Assembly (NCBI GenBank): GCA_902465155.1
Contig: CABQLY010000021.1
Span: forward strand, 1 to 24,378
Direction: 5' to 3'
Source of the DNA: an uncultured Oscillospiraceae bacterium
Lineage (GTDB): Bacteria > Bacillota > Clostridia > Oscillospirales > Acutalibacteraceae
DNA: 24,378 nt
Each line of letters opens with the position of its first letter. The first letter of the stretch is position 1. Below, in pieces: positions 1 through 8,675 of the stretch. Both the position numbers and the translations under genes were made by a program. Below the pieces are notes generated by a model. That model was given only the letters and a program-made list of their open reading frames with translations, had not been told where the DNA came from and made no database searches.

Positions 1-12
1 GGTCGGTATTAT

Positions 13-57
13 GGGCTTATAGCCCTTGTGCAAACCACCCGTTTGACGGGTGGTTTT
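13..57. terminator. Paired hairpins, terminator-like, left edge
   Basis: A small hairpin GGGCT-TAT-AGCCC (13-25) is followed by a strong stem, AAACCACCCG (32-41) with CGGGTGGTTT (47-56) around a TTTGA loop, then T-rich sequence on the plus strand. It would terminate a plus-strand gene lying left of the window. It may also serve the convergent P-type ATPase, which ends at 131, although the minus-side U-tract is poor. The double-hairpin layout could also be the edge of a repeat or mobile element cut by the window boundary. Confidence 0.6.
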
Positions 58-90
58 GATTTAGCGCAAAGCTAAGCGCCGGTGTTTGGT

Positions 91-117
91 TTAACAATAA
101 AGCTTTATAATTGTTAA
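91..117 (-). terminator. Inverted repeat downstream of the ATPase gene
   Basis: TTAACAAT (91-98) pairs with ATTGTTAA (110-117) across an 11-nt loop, 14 nt beyond the minus-strand ATPase stop codon. It lacks a clear U-tract, so it may be only a 3'-end stabilising hairpin or part of a compound terminator with the stem at 32-56. A further short stem, TTAGC-GCAAA-GCTAA, lies at 61-75. Confidence 0.3.
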
Positions 118-130
118 GGTCCTTTAGCCT

Positions 131-2767
131 TTAACGGTTTGCTTTAAATAAATAGGTGCGGGCAAGCTTAATTAGCTCGCCGGTTACGGGCACAGTAGCC
201 GCAAGGGCAAGGCAGGTAAACCCGGTGCCGGCCGGCAGTACGCAGCCGCCAAACAAATTTGCCAGCGGCGTAAAGGCCGAAAGCAGCAAAAGCAGCAGGC
301 CGCACAAAAACGCGGCGTTGGCGGTTAGGCTAAGGCGCGGCTTTGCCAAAAACAGCGGGCTGTTGGAAAGGGTGTTTACGGCGCCGAATAATTGGGAAAG
401 CCCCAGGGTAAATAAAGCGGCAGAAATACCAACCTCCGGCGAGGTGGCTTTACCAACCGCAAAGGCAATTAGGCTTACGGCGGCAATGGCAGCGCCCTGC
501 AAGGCCAGCAGCGGCTGCAAAACCGCGCCAAACCAGCGGCCCCGCTCGGTGGGCTTTTGGTGCATGGTCATTTTAGTTGGCGCAACGGTGGCTAAGGCAA
601 CCGCCGGGGCGCAATCGGTAATTAAATTAATCCAAAGCAGGCCTAAAGCGGTAAGCGGCGGCAGCCGGAATATTATAACGCCCAGCAGCATAAAAATTAA
701 TTCCCCCAAATTGCTGCTAAACAAAAAGCCAATGGCCCGTTTTATGTTACTTAGGGTGTTGCGGGCAAGGGCAATGGTCTGCACGGCGGCCGAAAAGCTG
801 TCGTTGGTTAAAACAACATCGGCCGAGCTTTTAGCGGCGTCGGTGCCCTTTTGCCCTAAAGCAAAGCCAACATCGGCAGTTTTAAGGGCTAAAGAATCGC
901 GCACCTCGTCGCCCGTAACGGCAACAACCTCGCCGCGGTCGCGGTAGGCCTTTATTACACGGTCGCGCCCGGCGGCGTCTAACCGGGAGTAAACCCCAAT
1001 TTTAGGAACAGCCGCGCACAGCTCCTCGTCGGTCAGCTGGGCCAGCTCCTCGCCGGCTGCGGTGTGTAGGCCGCCATTTAAAATGCCAAGCTGCTTGCCG
1101 GCGGCCTCGGCGGTAATGCGGTTATCGCCGGTTAAAATAACGGTGCGAATACCGGCGCTTTCGCAGCTTTGCAGGGCGGCTATCGTATCCTCCCGAATGG
1201 CGTCGCCCAGCCCAAAAATACCCATTAGGGTTAAATTACATTCCATGCTTTCGGCCGTTGGGTTGGCGTCTAAGGCGTCTAACGGCTTCATGCCAACGGC
1301 AATGACACGCAGCGCATTGGCCGAAAACGCTTCGATCTGCGCCTTTGCCGTTTCAAAATTTCCGGTTGTGCAGCAGGCCAAAAGCTTATCCGGCGCGCCC
1401 TTTACAATGGCGTAGTGCCGGTTGTTAATCATGTTCACCGTAGTCATTAATTGCCGCTGCGAATCAAACGGAACCGCGTACATTCTGGGGTAGGTGTTTT
1501 CCAGCTCCTGCTTTTGCAATCCGCAATACTTTAGGCAGGCGGCAACAATGGCCGCTTCGGTGGCGTCCCCGTGCTTTAACTGCCTGCCCGAGGAGGTTAG
1601 CTCAACGCTGGCGTCGCAGCACAGCGCCCCCATTAGCAGCAGGGTTTTCATATTCTCGGTTGGCTCGTCGGTTGTTAAATCTACCGTAGCGTTGCCGTCA
1701 AAAATCTGCTTGAGCTGCATTTTGTTTTGGGTCATGGTGCCGGTCTTGTCGGCACAAATAACGCTAACCGCTGCTAAATTTTCTATTTTAGAAATGTTTT
1801 TCAGCACCGCGTGCTGCCGGGCCATTTTTAAAATACCCTGCGCAATAGAAACGGTAAAAATAACCGAAATGCTTTCGGGCAAAATGGCAACAACAAACGC
1901 CACCGAAAGCATAAGCCTTGCTACAAAGGCCGCCGCAAAGGTTTCGGCACCTTGGCTTGTAAAGGCAAACAGCAAAATAAAAAGCAGCAGCCCGGCCAAC
2001 GCCGCCCCAACGCTAACGGCGCGGCAAATAGAATCTAACCGTTTTTTGGCCGGCAAATTGGCCTCGGCATTTTGGCGCGCCAGCAAAACCTGCTTGCCAT
2101 ATTCGGTGCTAAGCGCAGTATCGGTTACGGCAAAAACAGCGGTACCGTGCAAAACCGTACAGCCCATGTAAACCATGTTGTGCCGCTCGTCCAGCGGGGT
2201 AATGTCGTCGGGCAAAACGGCGGCGTCCTTCTCGCACGGGGCGCTTTCCCCGGTCAGGGCCGATTCATCACAGCTTAAGCCGGTACATTCCAGCAGTCGG
2301 CCGTCGGCCGGAATAAGATCCCCCTGCGAAAGCAGAACAATATCGCCCGGAACCAATAGCTCGGAGCTAACAGCCATTTGCTTGCCGCCGCGCAAAACCT
2401 GCGCCGTGCTTTTAACCCCGGCGTTTAGGCTGCTAAGCGCCCGCTCGGCCTTTTGCTTAAAAATAGCGGTAAAGGCGGCGTTTAACAGCAATACGGCCAA
2501 AATTAAAACCGGCTCCCACCAAGAGCCGCTGCCCGTAATTAGGTTAATAATAACGGTAACAACAACGGCCAGTATAAGTAAAATAGACCACGGATCGGCA
2601 AGACGACTGAGCAGGTGCCGAAAAGGGGAAGTGTTTTCCTCCGCTTTAAGCTGGTTTAACCCAGTTTTGCGCAGGCGTTCGGCGGCCTCGGCGGGCGAAA
2701 GCCCGTTTTCACTGCCGGTTTTTAGTTCGTTTAAAACATCGCTTAGTGGTGCGCTGTGCCAAATCAA
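131..2767 (-). CDS. P2-type cation (Ca2+-like) transporting ATPase
   Basis: This is an 878-residue integral-membrane P-type ATPase, expected to export a divalent cation, most likely Ca2+, at the cost of ATP. It has an N-terminal cation-ATPase domain, actuator loop TGES (172-175), phosphorylation site DKTGT with Asp340, nucleotide domain KGAPD (456-460) and TGD at 618-620. Carboxamide and acidic residues typical of a SERCA-type Ca2+ site are present: Pro297-Glu298 in M4, Asn686/Glu689 in M5, and Asn714/Thr717/Asp718 in M6. Odd points are the hinge reading GDEVRDSLAL instead of the usual GDGVNDAPAL, DAIR instead of DPPR, and PESIS instead of PEGLP. The start is TTG at 2767, preceded by a GGGGG ribosome binding site. 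No other transport partner is adjacent. Ion specificity is inferred from motifs only. Confidence 0.9.
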   Translation of the reverse strand: MIWHSAPLSDVLNELKTGSENGLSPAEAAERLRKTGLNQLKAEENTSPFRHLLSRLADPWSILLILAVVVTVIINLITGSGSWWEPVLILAVLLLNAAFTAIFKQKAERALSSLNAGVKSTAQVLRGGKQMAVSSELLVPGDIVLLSQGDLIPADGRLLECTGLSCDESALTGESAPCEKDAAVLPDDITPLDERHNMVYMGCTVLHGTAVFAVTDTALSTEYGKQVLLARQNAEANLPAKKRLDSICRAVSVGAALAGLLLFILLFAFTSQGAETFAAAFVARLMLSVAFVVAILPESISVIFTVSIAQGILKMARQHAVLKNISKIENLAAVSVICADKTGTMTQNKMQLKQIFDGNATVDLTTDEPTENMKTLLLMGALCCDASVELTSSGRQLKHGDATEAAIVAACLKYCGLQKQELENTYPRMYAVPFDSQRQLMTTVNMINNRHYAIVKGAPDKLLACCTTGNFETAKAQIEAFSANALRVIAVGMKPLDALDANPTAESMECNLTLMGIFGLGDAIREDTIAALQSCESAGIRTVILTGDNRITAEAAGKQLGILNGGLHTAAGEELAQLTDEELCAAVPKIGVYSRLDAAGRDRVIKAYRDRGEVVAVTGDEVRDSLALKTADVGFALGQKGTDAAKSSADVVLTNDSFSAAVQTIALARNTLSNIKRAIGFLFSSNLGELIFMLLGVIIFRLPPLTALGLLWINLITDCAPAVALATVAPTKMTMHQKPTERGRWFGAVLQPLLALQGAAIAAVSLIAFAVGKATSPEVGISAALFTLGLSQLFGAVNTLSNSPLFLAKPRLSLTANAAFLCGLLLLLLSAFTPLANLFGGCVLPAGTGFTCLALAATVPVTGELIKLARTYLFKANR

Positions 2768-2856
2768 AGGTAGACCCCCAAATTACAAATATTTGTTGCC
2801 AAGGGCTTTGGCAGGCTGCCGTACAGCCCGGTAAAAAATACCTTATTCGTACTAAG

Positions 2857-2885
2857 ATTATAGTATAAACCGGGGGCAATTGCAA
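2857..2885 (-). promoter_or_regulatory. Sigma-A promoter for the P-type ATPase
   Basis: On the minus strand, -35 TTGCAA (2885-2880) and -10 TATAAT (2862-2857) are separated by exactly 17 nt, giving a leader of about 80 nt before the TTG start at 2767. Confidence 0.75.
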
Positions 2886-2978
2886 CAGTTTTTTGCGCCG
2901 GGGCGTGCTGTCGGGTTGGTAAATGCCGCTTTTGGCCGCAAAAAAGCGTGAAAAATGTGTAAATTTAAACATTTTTGG

Positions 2979-3007
2979 TTGCTATTATTTTGCGGTAATG
3001 TTATAAT
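2979..3007 (+). promoter_or_regulatory. Sigma-A promoter for the yigZ-dgt block
   Basis: -35 TTGCTA (2979-2984), a 17-nt spacer and a perfect -10 TATAAT (3002-3007) lie about 115 nt before the proposed yigZ start. The GC-rich palindrome GCCCGCGCGGGC lies in the resulting leader. The 2768-3120 spacer holds only this promoter and the divergent ATPase promoter. Confidence 0.75.
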
Positions 3008-3120
3008 ATATTATGTATTTTTATTACCTTTTTGCAGCGGCCCGCGCGGGCTAATGCAACAACGCTTGGTTGCTGCGGTTTTTTGGGGCGGCAGCCGTTT
3101 TCGGCCAGGGGGGCAGCAAT

Positions 3121-3741
3121 TTGCAGGAATATAAAACGCCGGCAGGGCGCAGCACGGCCGAGCTAACTTTTAAAAAATCGCGCTTTATTGCAACCGTTGT
3201 GCCGGTTTGCACCGAGCAGCAAGCGGCAGTTTTTTTTAGCGAGATGAAAAAAACATACCGCGACGCGCGCCACAATGTTACGGCCTTTTTGCTAAAAAAC
3301 GGTAATTTGGCCCGTTATTCCGACGACGGCGAGCCGCACTCTACCGCCGGGCTTCCGGTTTTTCAGGCTATTGGGCATTTTGGCCTTACCAATTGCGCCG
3401 TTACGGTAACCCGTTATTTTGGCGGGGTGCTGTTGGGCACCGGGGGGCTGGTTCGCGCCTACTTTGAAACCACCTGCGCCGGTATTGCCGCCGGCAAAAT
3501 TTTAACCATGAAGCCGGCTACCGTTTTAACCGGGCAGTGCAGCTACGCCGATTACGCCGTGCTGGAGCCGCTTTTGCGCCGCCCCGGCGTGCGGCCGCTT
3601 GGTGCCGATTTTGCCGAGCAGGTAAACCTAAGGCTGGTGTTGCAAAACAACACGCTTAACGAATTTTTAAAATTAATGACCGAAACCTTTGCCGGCCGCC
3701 TGCATTTTACCGAGCAGGAAAAAATATTTTACGGTTTTTAA
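3121..3741 (+). CDS. yigZ: YigZ/IMPACT-family protein
   Basis: This is a 206-residue member of the YigZ/YvyE (IMPACT, UPF0029) family, a cytosolic protein with an N-terminal ribosomal-S5-like fold. The family is linked to translation or stress control, but its exact bacterial function is not settled. Recognisable motifs are KKSRFIA near the N-terminus, YSDDGEPHSTAGLPV, and RYFGGVLLGTGGLVRAY. I choose the TTG at 3121: it is preceded at about 6 nt by AGGGGGG and gives the family-typical start LQEYKTPAGRS. An upstream in-frame TTG at 3070 has no ribosome binding site and would add 17 atypical residues. The gene opens the informational block leading to dgt and dnaG. Confidence 0.88.
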   Translation: MQEYKTPAGRSTAELTFKKSRFIATVVPVCTEQQAAVFFSEMKKTYRDARHNVTAFLLKNGNLARYSDDGEPHSTAGLPVFQAIGHFGLTNCAVTVTRYFGGVLLGTGGLVRAYFETTCAGIAAGKILTMKPATVLTGQCSYADYAVLEPLLRRPGVRPLGADFAEQVNLRLVLQNNTLNEFLKLMTETFAGRLHFTEQEKIFYGF

Positions 3742-3809
3742 AATAAAAAAAGGGTTTTCGGTATTTTTTACGAATAATAAAATGATAAACCTGTGCAAGG
3801 GGGCTTTGT

Positions 3810-4817
3810 ATGCCGGAAAATATTCGGGAGTGTACCGAACGGCTGGAAAAACAAATGCTTTCGGCCCACGCGGTAAAAAGCGCCGAGAGCCTTGGCCGCG
3901 AGCGGGAGGAGCCGCAGTGTGATTTACGAACCGTTTTTCAACGGGACCGCGACCGCATTATTCACTGCAAGGCCTTTCGCCGGTTAAAACACAAAACGCA
4001 GGTGTTTTTAGCGCCGGAATCGGACCATTACCGCACCCGGCTGACCCACACCTTAGAGGTTGCGCAAATTGCCCGCACCATTGCGCGCGCTTTGCGTTTA
4101 AACGAGGATTTGACCGAGGCCATTGCCTTAGGGCACGATTTAGGGCACACCCCCTTTGGCCACGCGGGCGAACGGGCCTTAAACACGCTGGTGCCCGGCG
4201 GCTTTCGGCACTACGAGCAAAGCGTTCGGGTTTGCCGCCTGCTTGAAAATAACGGTAGGGGCTTAAACCTAACCGCCGAGGTTTTAAACGGTATTGACCG
4301 CCACACCACCGGCCCGCAGCCCAACACCTTAGAGGGGCAAATTGTTCGTATTTCCGACCGTATTGCCTACATTAACCACGATATTGACGACGCCGTACGC
4401 GCCGGCGTTATTGCCGAGACCGACATTCGCAGCGACATTCGCAATTACCTTGGCCGCTCGAAAAGCGAGCGAATTAACGCCATGGTAAAGGCCGTTATTT
4501 TTAACAGCATTGAAAACATTAAAATGGACCCCGACACCGCGCGCTATTTTGAGGAGCTGCACGCCTTTTTGTACGAGCGGGTGTACACCAACCCCGTAGC
4601 AAAAGGGGAGGAGAGCAAGGTAGGCGGCATTATTGAGGGGCTGTACCACTACTTTTTGCAGCACGAAAACGCCCTGCCGCAGGAGTACCAAAAAATTGCG
4701 GCCGCCGAGGGTGCCAACCGTGCCGTTGCCGATTACATTGCCGGTATGACCGACCGCTATGCCATTGATGTTTACGGCCGGTTGTTTATTCCCAAAGCGT
4801 GGGCCGGCACTTTGTAG
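3810..4817 (+). CDS. dgt: dGTPase-like HD triphosphohydrolase
   Basis: This 335-residue HD-domain protein belongs to the deoxyguanosinetriphosphate triphosphohydrolase family, which converts dNTPs to deoxynucleosides plus triphosphate and so tunes dNTP pools. Metal-binding HD residues are visible as His80 (LTHTLEV), His109-Asp110 (GHDLGHTPFGHAGE) and Asp183 (ISDRIAYINHD). The N-terminal CKAFRRLKHKTQVF and DHYRTRLTH tracts are also family signatures. ATG at 3810 follows an AAGGGGG ribosome binding site. The length matches the shorter dgt-like clade rather than the about 500-residue E. coli Dgt. It lies 172 nt upstream of dnaG, an order common in Clostridia. Substrate preference among dNTPs cannot be read from sequence. 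Confidence 0.92.
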   Translation: MPENIRECTERLEKQMLSAHAVKSAESLGREREEPQCDLRTVFQRDRDRIIHCKAFRRLKHKTQVFLAPESDHYRTRLTHTLEVAQIARTIARALRLNEDLTEAIALGHDLGHTPFGHAGERALNTLVPGGFRHYEQSVRVCRLLENNGRGLNLTAEVLNGIDRHTTGPQPNTLEGQIVRISDRIAYINHDIDDAVRAGVIAETDIRSDIRNYLGRSKSERINAMVKAVIFNSIENIKMDPDTARYFEELHAFLYERVYTNPVAKGEESKVGGIIEGLYHYFLQHENALPQEYQKIAAAEGANRAVADYIAGMTDRYAIDVYGRLFIPKAWAGTL

Positions 4818-4989
4818 CTTAGGCGCCTTGCCTACGGCGCACGCGTACGAAAACCGGTTTTAAAAATAGCAAAACCAAAATGTTTGTTTTAATTCTTTTA
4901 TTTTAAGGTGTGCCGGGGGTTGAACCCTGCCAGCCAAAGCCGTGTGCTTTAGGCCGGCCAAACCGCACATTTGCAGGAGGTGATTAAAA

Positions 4990-6762
4990 TTGCGTATTCC
5001 CGAATCGGTTATACAGGAGATTAAAGAAAAAAACCCCATTGAGGAGGTTATTGCCCCTTATGTACAGCTAAAACGGGCCGGGCGAAACCTAAAAGGGCTT
5101 TGCCCCTTTCACAGCGAAAAAACGCCCTCCTTTACCGTGTACCCCGAAAGCAGCTCTTACTACTGCTTTGGCTGCGGCGCCGGGGGGGATAGCGTTAATT
5201 TTATTCGCCAAATAGAAAATTTAGATTACATTGAGGCCTTAAAAAAGCTGGCCGACCGTGCCGGCGTGGTTATTCCCGAGGGGGATTATGACGACTCTTA
5301 CGCCCAAATAAAAAAGCGAATTTTAGAAATTAACCGCGAGGCGGCACGATTTTACCACGCCTACCTGTTTACCCCGGGCGGCAAGTGGGCGTTAGATTAC
5401 TTAACCGGCCGCGGCCTTACGGTTCAAACCATTCGGCATTTTGGCTTAGGCGTTGCGCCCGACGCGTGGGAGGAGCTTTTAAAGCACCTAAAATCCAAGG
5501 GTTTTCGTTTAACCGAAATGGAGCAGGCAAATGTTATTGTAAAGGGCAGCCGCGGCGGTTATTACGACCGCTTTCGCAAGCGCACCATGTTCCCAATATT
5601 TGATCTGCGCGGCAATGTAATTGGCTTTAGCGGGCGCCGCGCACCGGATGAGGAACGCGGCGGCAAATATGTAAACACCTCCGACACCGCCGTTTACAAA
5701 AAAAGCAAGGTGCTGTTTGGCCTTAACTTTGCCAAAAACTTTTGCAGCGAGCGCATTTTGGTGGTAGAGGGGAATATGGATGTTATCTCCTTACATCAGG
5801 CCGGGTTTGAAAACACCATTGGCACCTTAGGCACCGCCTTTACCGACGAGCACGCCCGCCAGCTGGCCCGTTACACCAAGGAGGTTGTGCTAAGCTTTGA
5901 CAGTGACGCCGCCGGCCAAAAGGCCGTTGCCCGCGCCATGGAGGTTTTAGGCAAAACCGGGCTTTCGGTTCGGGTTATGGCGGTAGATGACGGCAAAGAC
6001 CCGGACGAATACATTAAAAAAAACGGGTCGGAAAAATTCCGCGCAATTTTAGACGGCGCGGTGAACGAGGTGGAATATCGCCTGCACGCCGCCGCTGCCG
6101 GCCTTAACCTGCAAACCGACGATGGCCGCAGCAAATATTTAAACCGCGCCGCCGAGGAGCTTTCGCAGCTGCAGGACCAAATTGCGGCCGATTTGTACAT
6201 TGGCAGGCTGGCGCAAAAATTTGGCGTTTCGAAAGAGGTTTTGGCCGCTAAGGTAGAGCAGCTGCGCAAAAAAAAGCACTTTGCCGGCCGGCAGGCCAAG
6301 CTGCGCGAAATTATTACCCCCCGCTTACAGCCAAACGCCGTAAACCCCGAAAAGCAAAGGCTGGCCCGCGCCGTTAACGCCGAGGAGGAAATTTTAGCCC
6401 TGCTAATTGCCCACCCCGATTATTTAACCCGGCAGCAGGATTTAGCGCCCCTGTTTGTTTCGGTTTTAAACCGGCGCGTTTTGCATAGCTTAACGGTCTG
6501 TGCGCAGCAGGGCGCGGCGTTTGATATTGGCTTTATTGCCGCCGATTACACGCCGGAGGAAATTGGCTACATTACCTCCCTTACTGCTAAACGCAGCGCG
6601 TTTAACAACCCGGCCGAGTCTTTTAAACAGTCGGTTCAAACGCTGCGGGAAGAAAACGAAAAACAACAACTGTCCCAAAGCGGCAGCCTTTCGCAAGAGC
6701 AATGGGCAGATGAAATAACAAAAATGATTAGAAGTAAAAAGGAGCACAACGGCAATGAGTAA
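4990..6762 (+). CDS. dnaG: DNA primase DnaG
   Basis: This is a complete 590-residue bacterial primase, which makes RNA primers at the replication fork. The N-terminal zinc ribbon has ligands Cys38, His41, Cys59 and Cys62 (CPFH...CFGCG). A TOPRIM core follows with Glu260 (VVEGNMDV) and the Asp304-Ser305-Asp306 metal site (SFDSDAAG). The C-terminal region is helical, as in the DnaB-interacting domain. TTG at 4990 is the start, set 5 nt after a near-perfect AGGAGGTGAT. The final codons overlap the first 8 nt of rpoD, implying translational coupling. The classic rpsU partner of the macromolecular synthesis operon is absent here. Confidence 0.97.
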   Translation: MRIPESVIQEIKEKNPIEEVIAPYVQLKRAGRNLKGLCPFHSEKTPSFTVYPESSSYYCFGCGAGGDSVNFIRQIENLDYIEALKKLADRAGVVIPEGDYDDSYAQIKKRILEINREAARFYHAYLFTPGGKWALDYLTGRGLTVQTIRHFGLGVAPDAWEELLKHLKSKGFRLTEMEQANVIVKGSRGGYYDRFRKRTMFPIFDLRGNVIGFSGRRAPDEERGGKYVNTSDTAVYKKSKVLFGLNFAKNFCSERILVVEGNMDVISLHQAGFENTIGTLGTAFTDEHARQLARYTKEVVLSFDSDAAGQKAVARAMEVLGKTGLSVRVMAVDDGKDPDEYIKKNGSEKFRAILDGAVNEVEYRLHAAAAGLNLQTDDGRSKYLNRAAEELSQLQDQIAADLYIGRLAQKFGVSKEVLAAKVEQLRKKKHFAGRQAKLREIITPRLQPNAVNPEKQRLARAVNAEEEILALLIAHPDYLTRQQDLAPLFVSVLNRRVLHSLTVCAQQGAAFDIGFIAADYTPEEIGYITSLTAKRSAFNNPAESFKQSVQTLREENEKQQLSQSGSLSQEQWADEITKMIRSKKEHNGNE

Positions 6763-7855
6763 AGAAAAAGCAAAAAAAGACGAGGCCCTGCTGGCAGACG
6801 AGTTAATTGACGCGGAGATTGCGGCGCAGGAGCCAAAGCCGGACGAGCCGCTGCCCGAGGAAACCGACGAAAAAGAGGAATTGGATGATATTGAAGAAGT
6901 ACCGGAGGATTTAGAAACCCTTTCGGCCGAACCGCCGGTGCTGGATTTAGATTACGACGAGCCCACCGCCGACGAGTTAGAGGAAATTGACGCCGATAAT
7001 TTAAGCGCCGACACTTCGGTAGACAGCGCCCTAACGCTGGACGACCCGGTAAAGGTTTATTTAAAAGAAATTGGCCGGGTGCCCCTGTTAAGTAACGATG
7101 AGGAAAAAGATTTAGCCATTCGCATTAGCAATGGCGACGATGCGGCAAAAAAACGGCTGACCGAGGCAAATTTGCGCTTGGTAGTTAGCATTGCAAAAAA
7201 ATATGTTGGCCGCGGGATGCACTTTTTAGATTTAATTCAAGAGGGCAATGTTGGCCTTATAAAAGCGGTAGAAAAGTTTGATTATAACAAGGGCTTTAAA
7301 TTTTCTACCTACGCCACCTGGTGGATTCGCCAGGCCATTACCCGCGCCATTGCCGACCAAGCCAGAACCATTCGTATTCCCGTACACATGGTAGAAACCA
7401 TTAACCGTTTAAAAAAGGTGCAAAGCCAGCTGCTGCACGAAAACGGGCAGGAGCCCAGTGAGGAGATGATTGCCGAGCGCATGGAGCTTTCGGTAGAGCG
7501 GGTGCGCGAAATTATGCGTGTAGCGCAGGAGCCCGTTTCTATGGAAACGCCGATTGGCCCGGAGGAGGACAGCCGGTTAATGGACTTTATTCGGGACGAG
7601 GACGCCTTAGCGCCGGATGACGCCGCTTTAAAAACCATTACAAATGAGGATATTGACAGCGTTTTAAAAACCCTAACCTCCCGCGAGGAGCAGGTTATTC
7701 GCCTGCGGTTTGGGTTAAAAGATGGCCGCTGCCACACGCTGGAGGAGGTTGGCTCAGAATTTAAAGTAACCCGCGAGCGAATTCGCCAAATTGAGGCAAA
7801 GGCTTTGCGTAAGCTGCGCCACCCGGTTCGCAGCAACCGGTTTAAGGATAGGTAA
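6755..7855 (+). CDS. rpoD: Primary sigma factor RpoD/SigA
   Basis: This is a 366-residue housekeeping sigma-70 factor. Residues 1-90 are highly acidic, replacing a conserved region 1.1. Region 1.2 begins near DPVKVYLKEIG (97-107). Region 2 contains NLRLVVSIAKKYVGRG and FSTYATWWIRQAITRAIADQ (183-202), the residues that recognise and melt the -10 element. Region 4.2 ends with VTRERIRQIEAKALRKLR, which reads the -35. The ATG lies inside the end of dnaG (8-nt overlap, AATGAGTAA), with AAGGAG about 11 nt upstream. Promoters with TTGACA/TATAAT elements in this window fit such a factor. Confidence 0.97.
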   Translation: MSKEKAKKDEALLADELIDAEIAAQEPKPDEPLPEETDEKEELDDIEEVPEDLETLSAEPPVLDLDYDEPTADELEEIDADNLSADTSVDSALTLDDPVKVYLKEIGRVPLLSNDEEKDLAIRISNGDDAAKKRLTEANLRLVVSIAKKYVGRGMHFLDLIQEGNVGLIKAVEKFDYNKGFKFSTYATWWIRQAITRAIADQARTIRIPVHMVETINRLKKVQSQLLHENGQEPSEEMIAERMELSVERVREIMRVAQEPVSMETPIGPEEDSRLMDFIRDEDALAPDDAALKTITNEDIDSVLKTLTSREEQVIRLRFGLKDGRCHTLEEVGSEFKVTRERIRQIEAKALRKLRHPVRSNRFKDR

Positions 7856-7861
7856 TTTCTT

Positions 7862-8269
7862 ATGCTTTTAAACAGTGAAACCGATTACGCCATTCGCATT
7901 CTCTCCTGCCTTTCGGAGCAGGACACACGCATTGGCGCGGTAGAAATTTCTGAAAAAACCGGCGTTAGCCAGCGCTTTGCCCTAAAAATTTTGCACAAGC
8001 TGGTTTTAGCCGGGCTGGTTGGCTCGGTGCGCGGCAGCAAGGGCGGTTACCGTTTGGCCAAGCCCGCCGGCAGCATAACCCTGTTAGATGTTTTTGAAAC
8101 CATGAACGGCCCGCTTTCGCTTAATCGGTGCCAGCTGGCGGGGGAGACCTGTACGCACCCCGAGGGCTATTGCCGGTATCGCGCCGTTTTTGCCGATATT
8201 ACCTGTTACATTAAAAAAAAGCTTTCCGAAATTACGCTGAACCAAGACCCGCAAAATTTTAAGCTTTAG
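7862..8269 (+). CDS. Rrf2-family regulator with three cysteines
   Basis: This is a 135-residue winged-helix Rrf2-family transcriptional regulator. The N-terminal half, SETDYAIRILSCLSE...VSQRFALKILHKLVLAGLV...GSKGGYRLAKP, is the DNA-binding part. Cys90, Cys97 and Cys104 (C-x6-C-x6-C) lie in the loop that binds an iron-sulfur cluster in IscR, NsrR and RsrR relatives. The spacing is one residue longer than the C-x5-C-x5-C of E. coli IscR. Redox, Fe-S or NO sensing is therefore plausible but not shown. The gene starts 6 nt after rpoD and is probably read from the same transcript. No Fe-S assembly genes are nearby, so the target is unknown. Confidence 0.9.
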   Translation: MLLNSETDYAIRILSCLSEQDTRIGAVEISEKTGVSQRFALKILHKLVLAGLVGSVRGSKGGYRLAKPAGSITLLDVFETMNGPLSLNRCQLAGETCTHPEGYCRYRAVFADITCYIKKKLSEITLNQDPQNFKL

Positions 8270-8398
8270 CCCCGGCCGGCCCGGCAGGGCGGCGCAAAAG
8301 GGCAGTTTATTGCTTATTTTGTTTAATAGCTTTGGGTGCAAAAGCCCGAAAAGCACAAAATTTTAGCACTGTTAAAATAGTTAGGATGTGAATTTTAA

Positions 8399-8656
8399 AT
8401 GACCTTTACCTACAAACCAAGCGGTGTTTGTTCTACCGCTATTGAAATTGAAGTGCAAAACAACATTGTTCAGTCGGTAAAATTCCGCGGCGGCTGCTCC
8501 GGCAATACGCAGGGGGTAGGCGCGTTGGTTCGCGGTATGCCGGTAGATGAGGTAATTCAGCGGCTGCAACACATTCGCTGCGGCTTTAAGCCAACCTCCT
8601 GCCCCGACCAATTGGCGCAGGCGTTAATTGCCTACAAAGCAAAAGCAGGTGAGTAA
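8399..8656 (+). CDS. TSCPD-domain protein (TIGR03905-like)
   Basis: This is an 85-residue protein matching the small TSCPD family found mainly in Clostridia. The name-giving motif TSCPD is at residues 66-70, and the domain resembles the C-terminal zinc-binding part of some ribonucleotide reductases. Four cysteines (Cys11, Cys33, Cys61, Cys68) could bind a metal. The biochemical role is unknown. ATG at 8399 follows AGGATGTG. The 129-nt gap after the Rrf2 gene (8270-8398) is GC-rich at first and AT-rich later; I see no convincing promoter in it. Confidence 0.85.
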   Translation: MTFTYKPSGVCSTAIEIEVQNNIVQSVKFRGGCSGNTQGVGALVRGMPVDEVIQRLQHIRCGFKPTSCPDQLAQALIAYKAKAGE

Positions 8657-8675
8657 TTTGTGTCAGGATTATGAT

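Noticed and set aside
156..2834. Several long plus-strand open frames (156-947, 1062-1415, 1494-2171, 2175-2834)
   Set aside because: All lie antisense to the P-type ATPase, have no ribosome binding sites and encode no recognisable motifs. They arise from GC-rich codon structure.
2709..2972. Minus-strand frame of 87 codons overlapping the ATPase start
   Set aside because: It spans the ATPase promoter and leader and has no family signature.
4909..4932. tRNA-like GGGGGTTGAACCCTGCCA upstream of dnaG
   Set aside because: It resembles a T-arm plus CCA, but no acceptor, D-arm or anticodon arm lies upstream; it is only a short GGGTT/AACCC palindrome.
8331..8392. Promoter before the TSCPD gene (TAAAAT at 8373)
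   Set aside because: No acceptable -35 at 15-19 nt spacing, so not listed as a feature.
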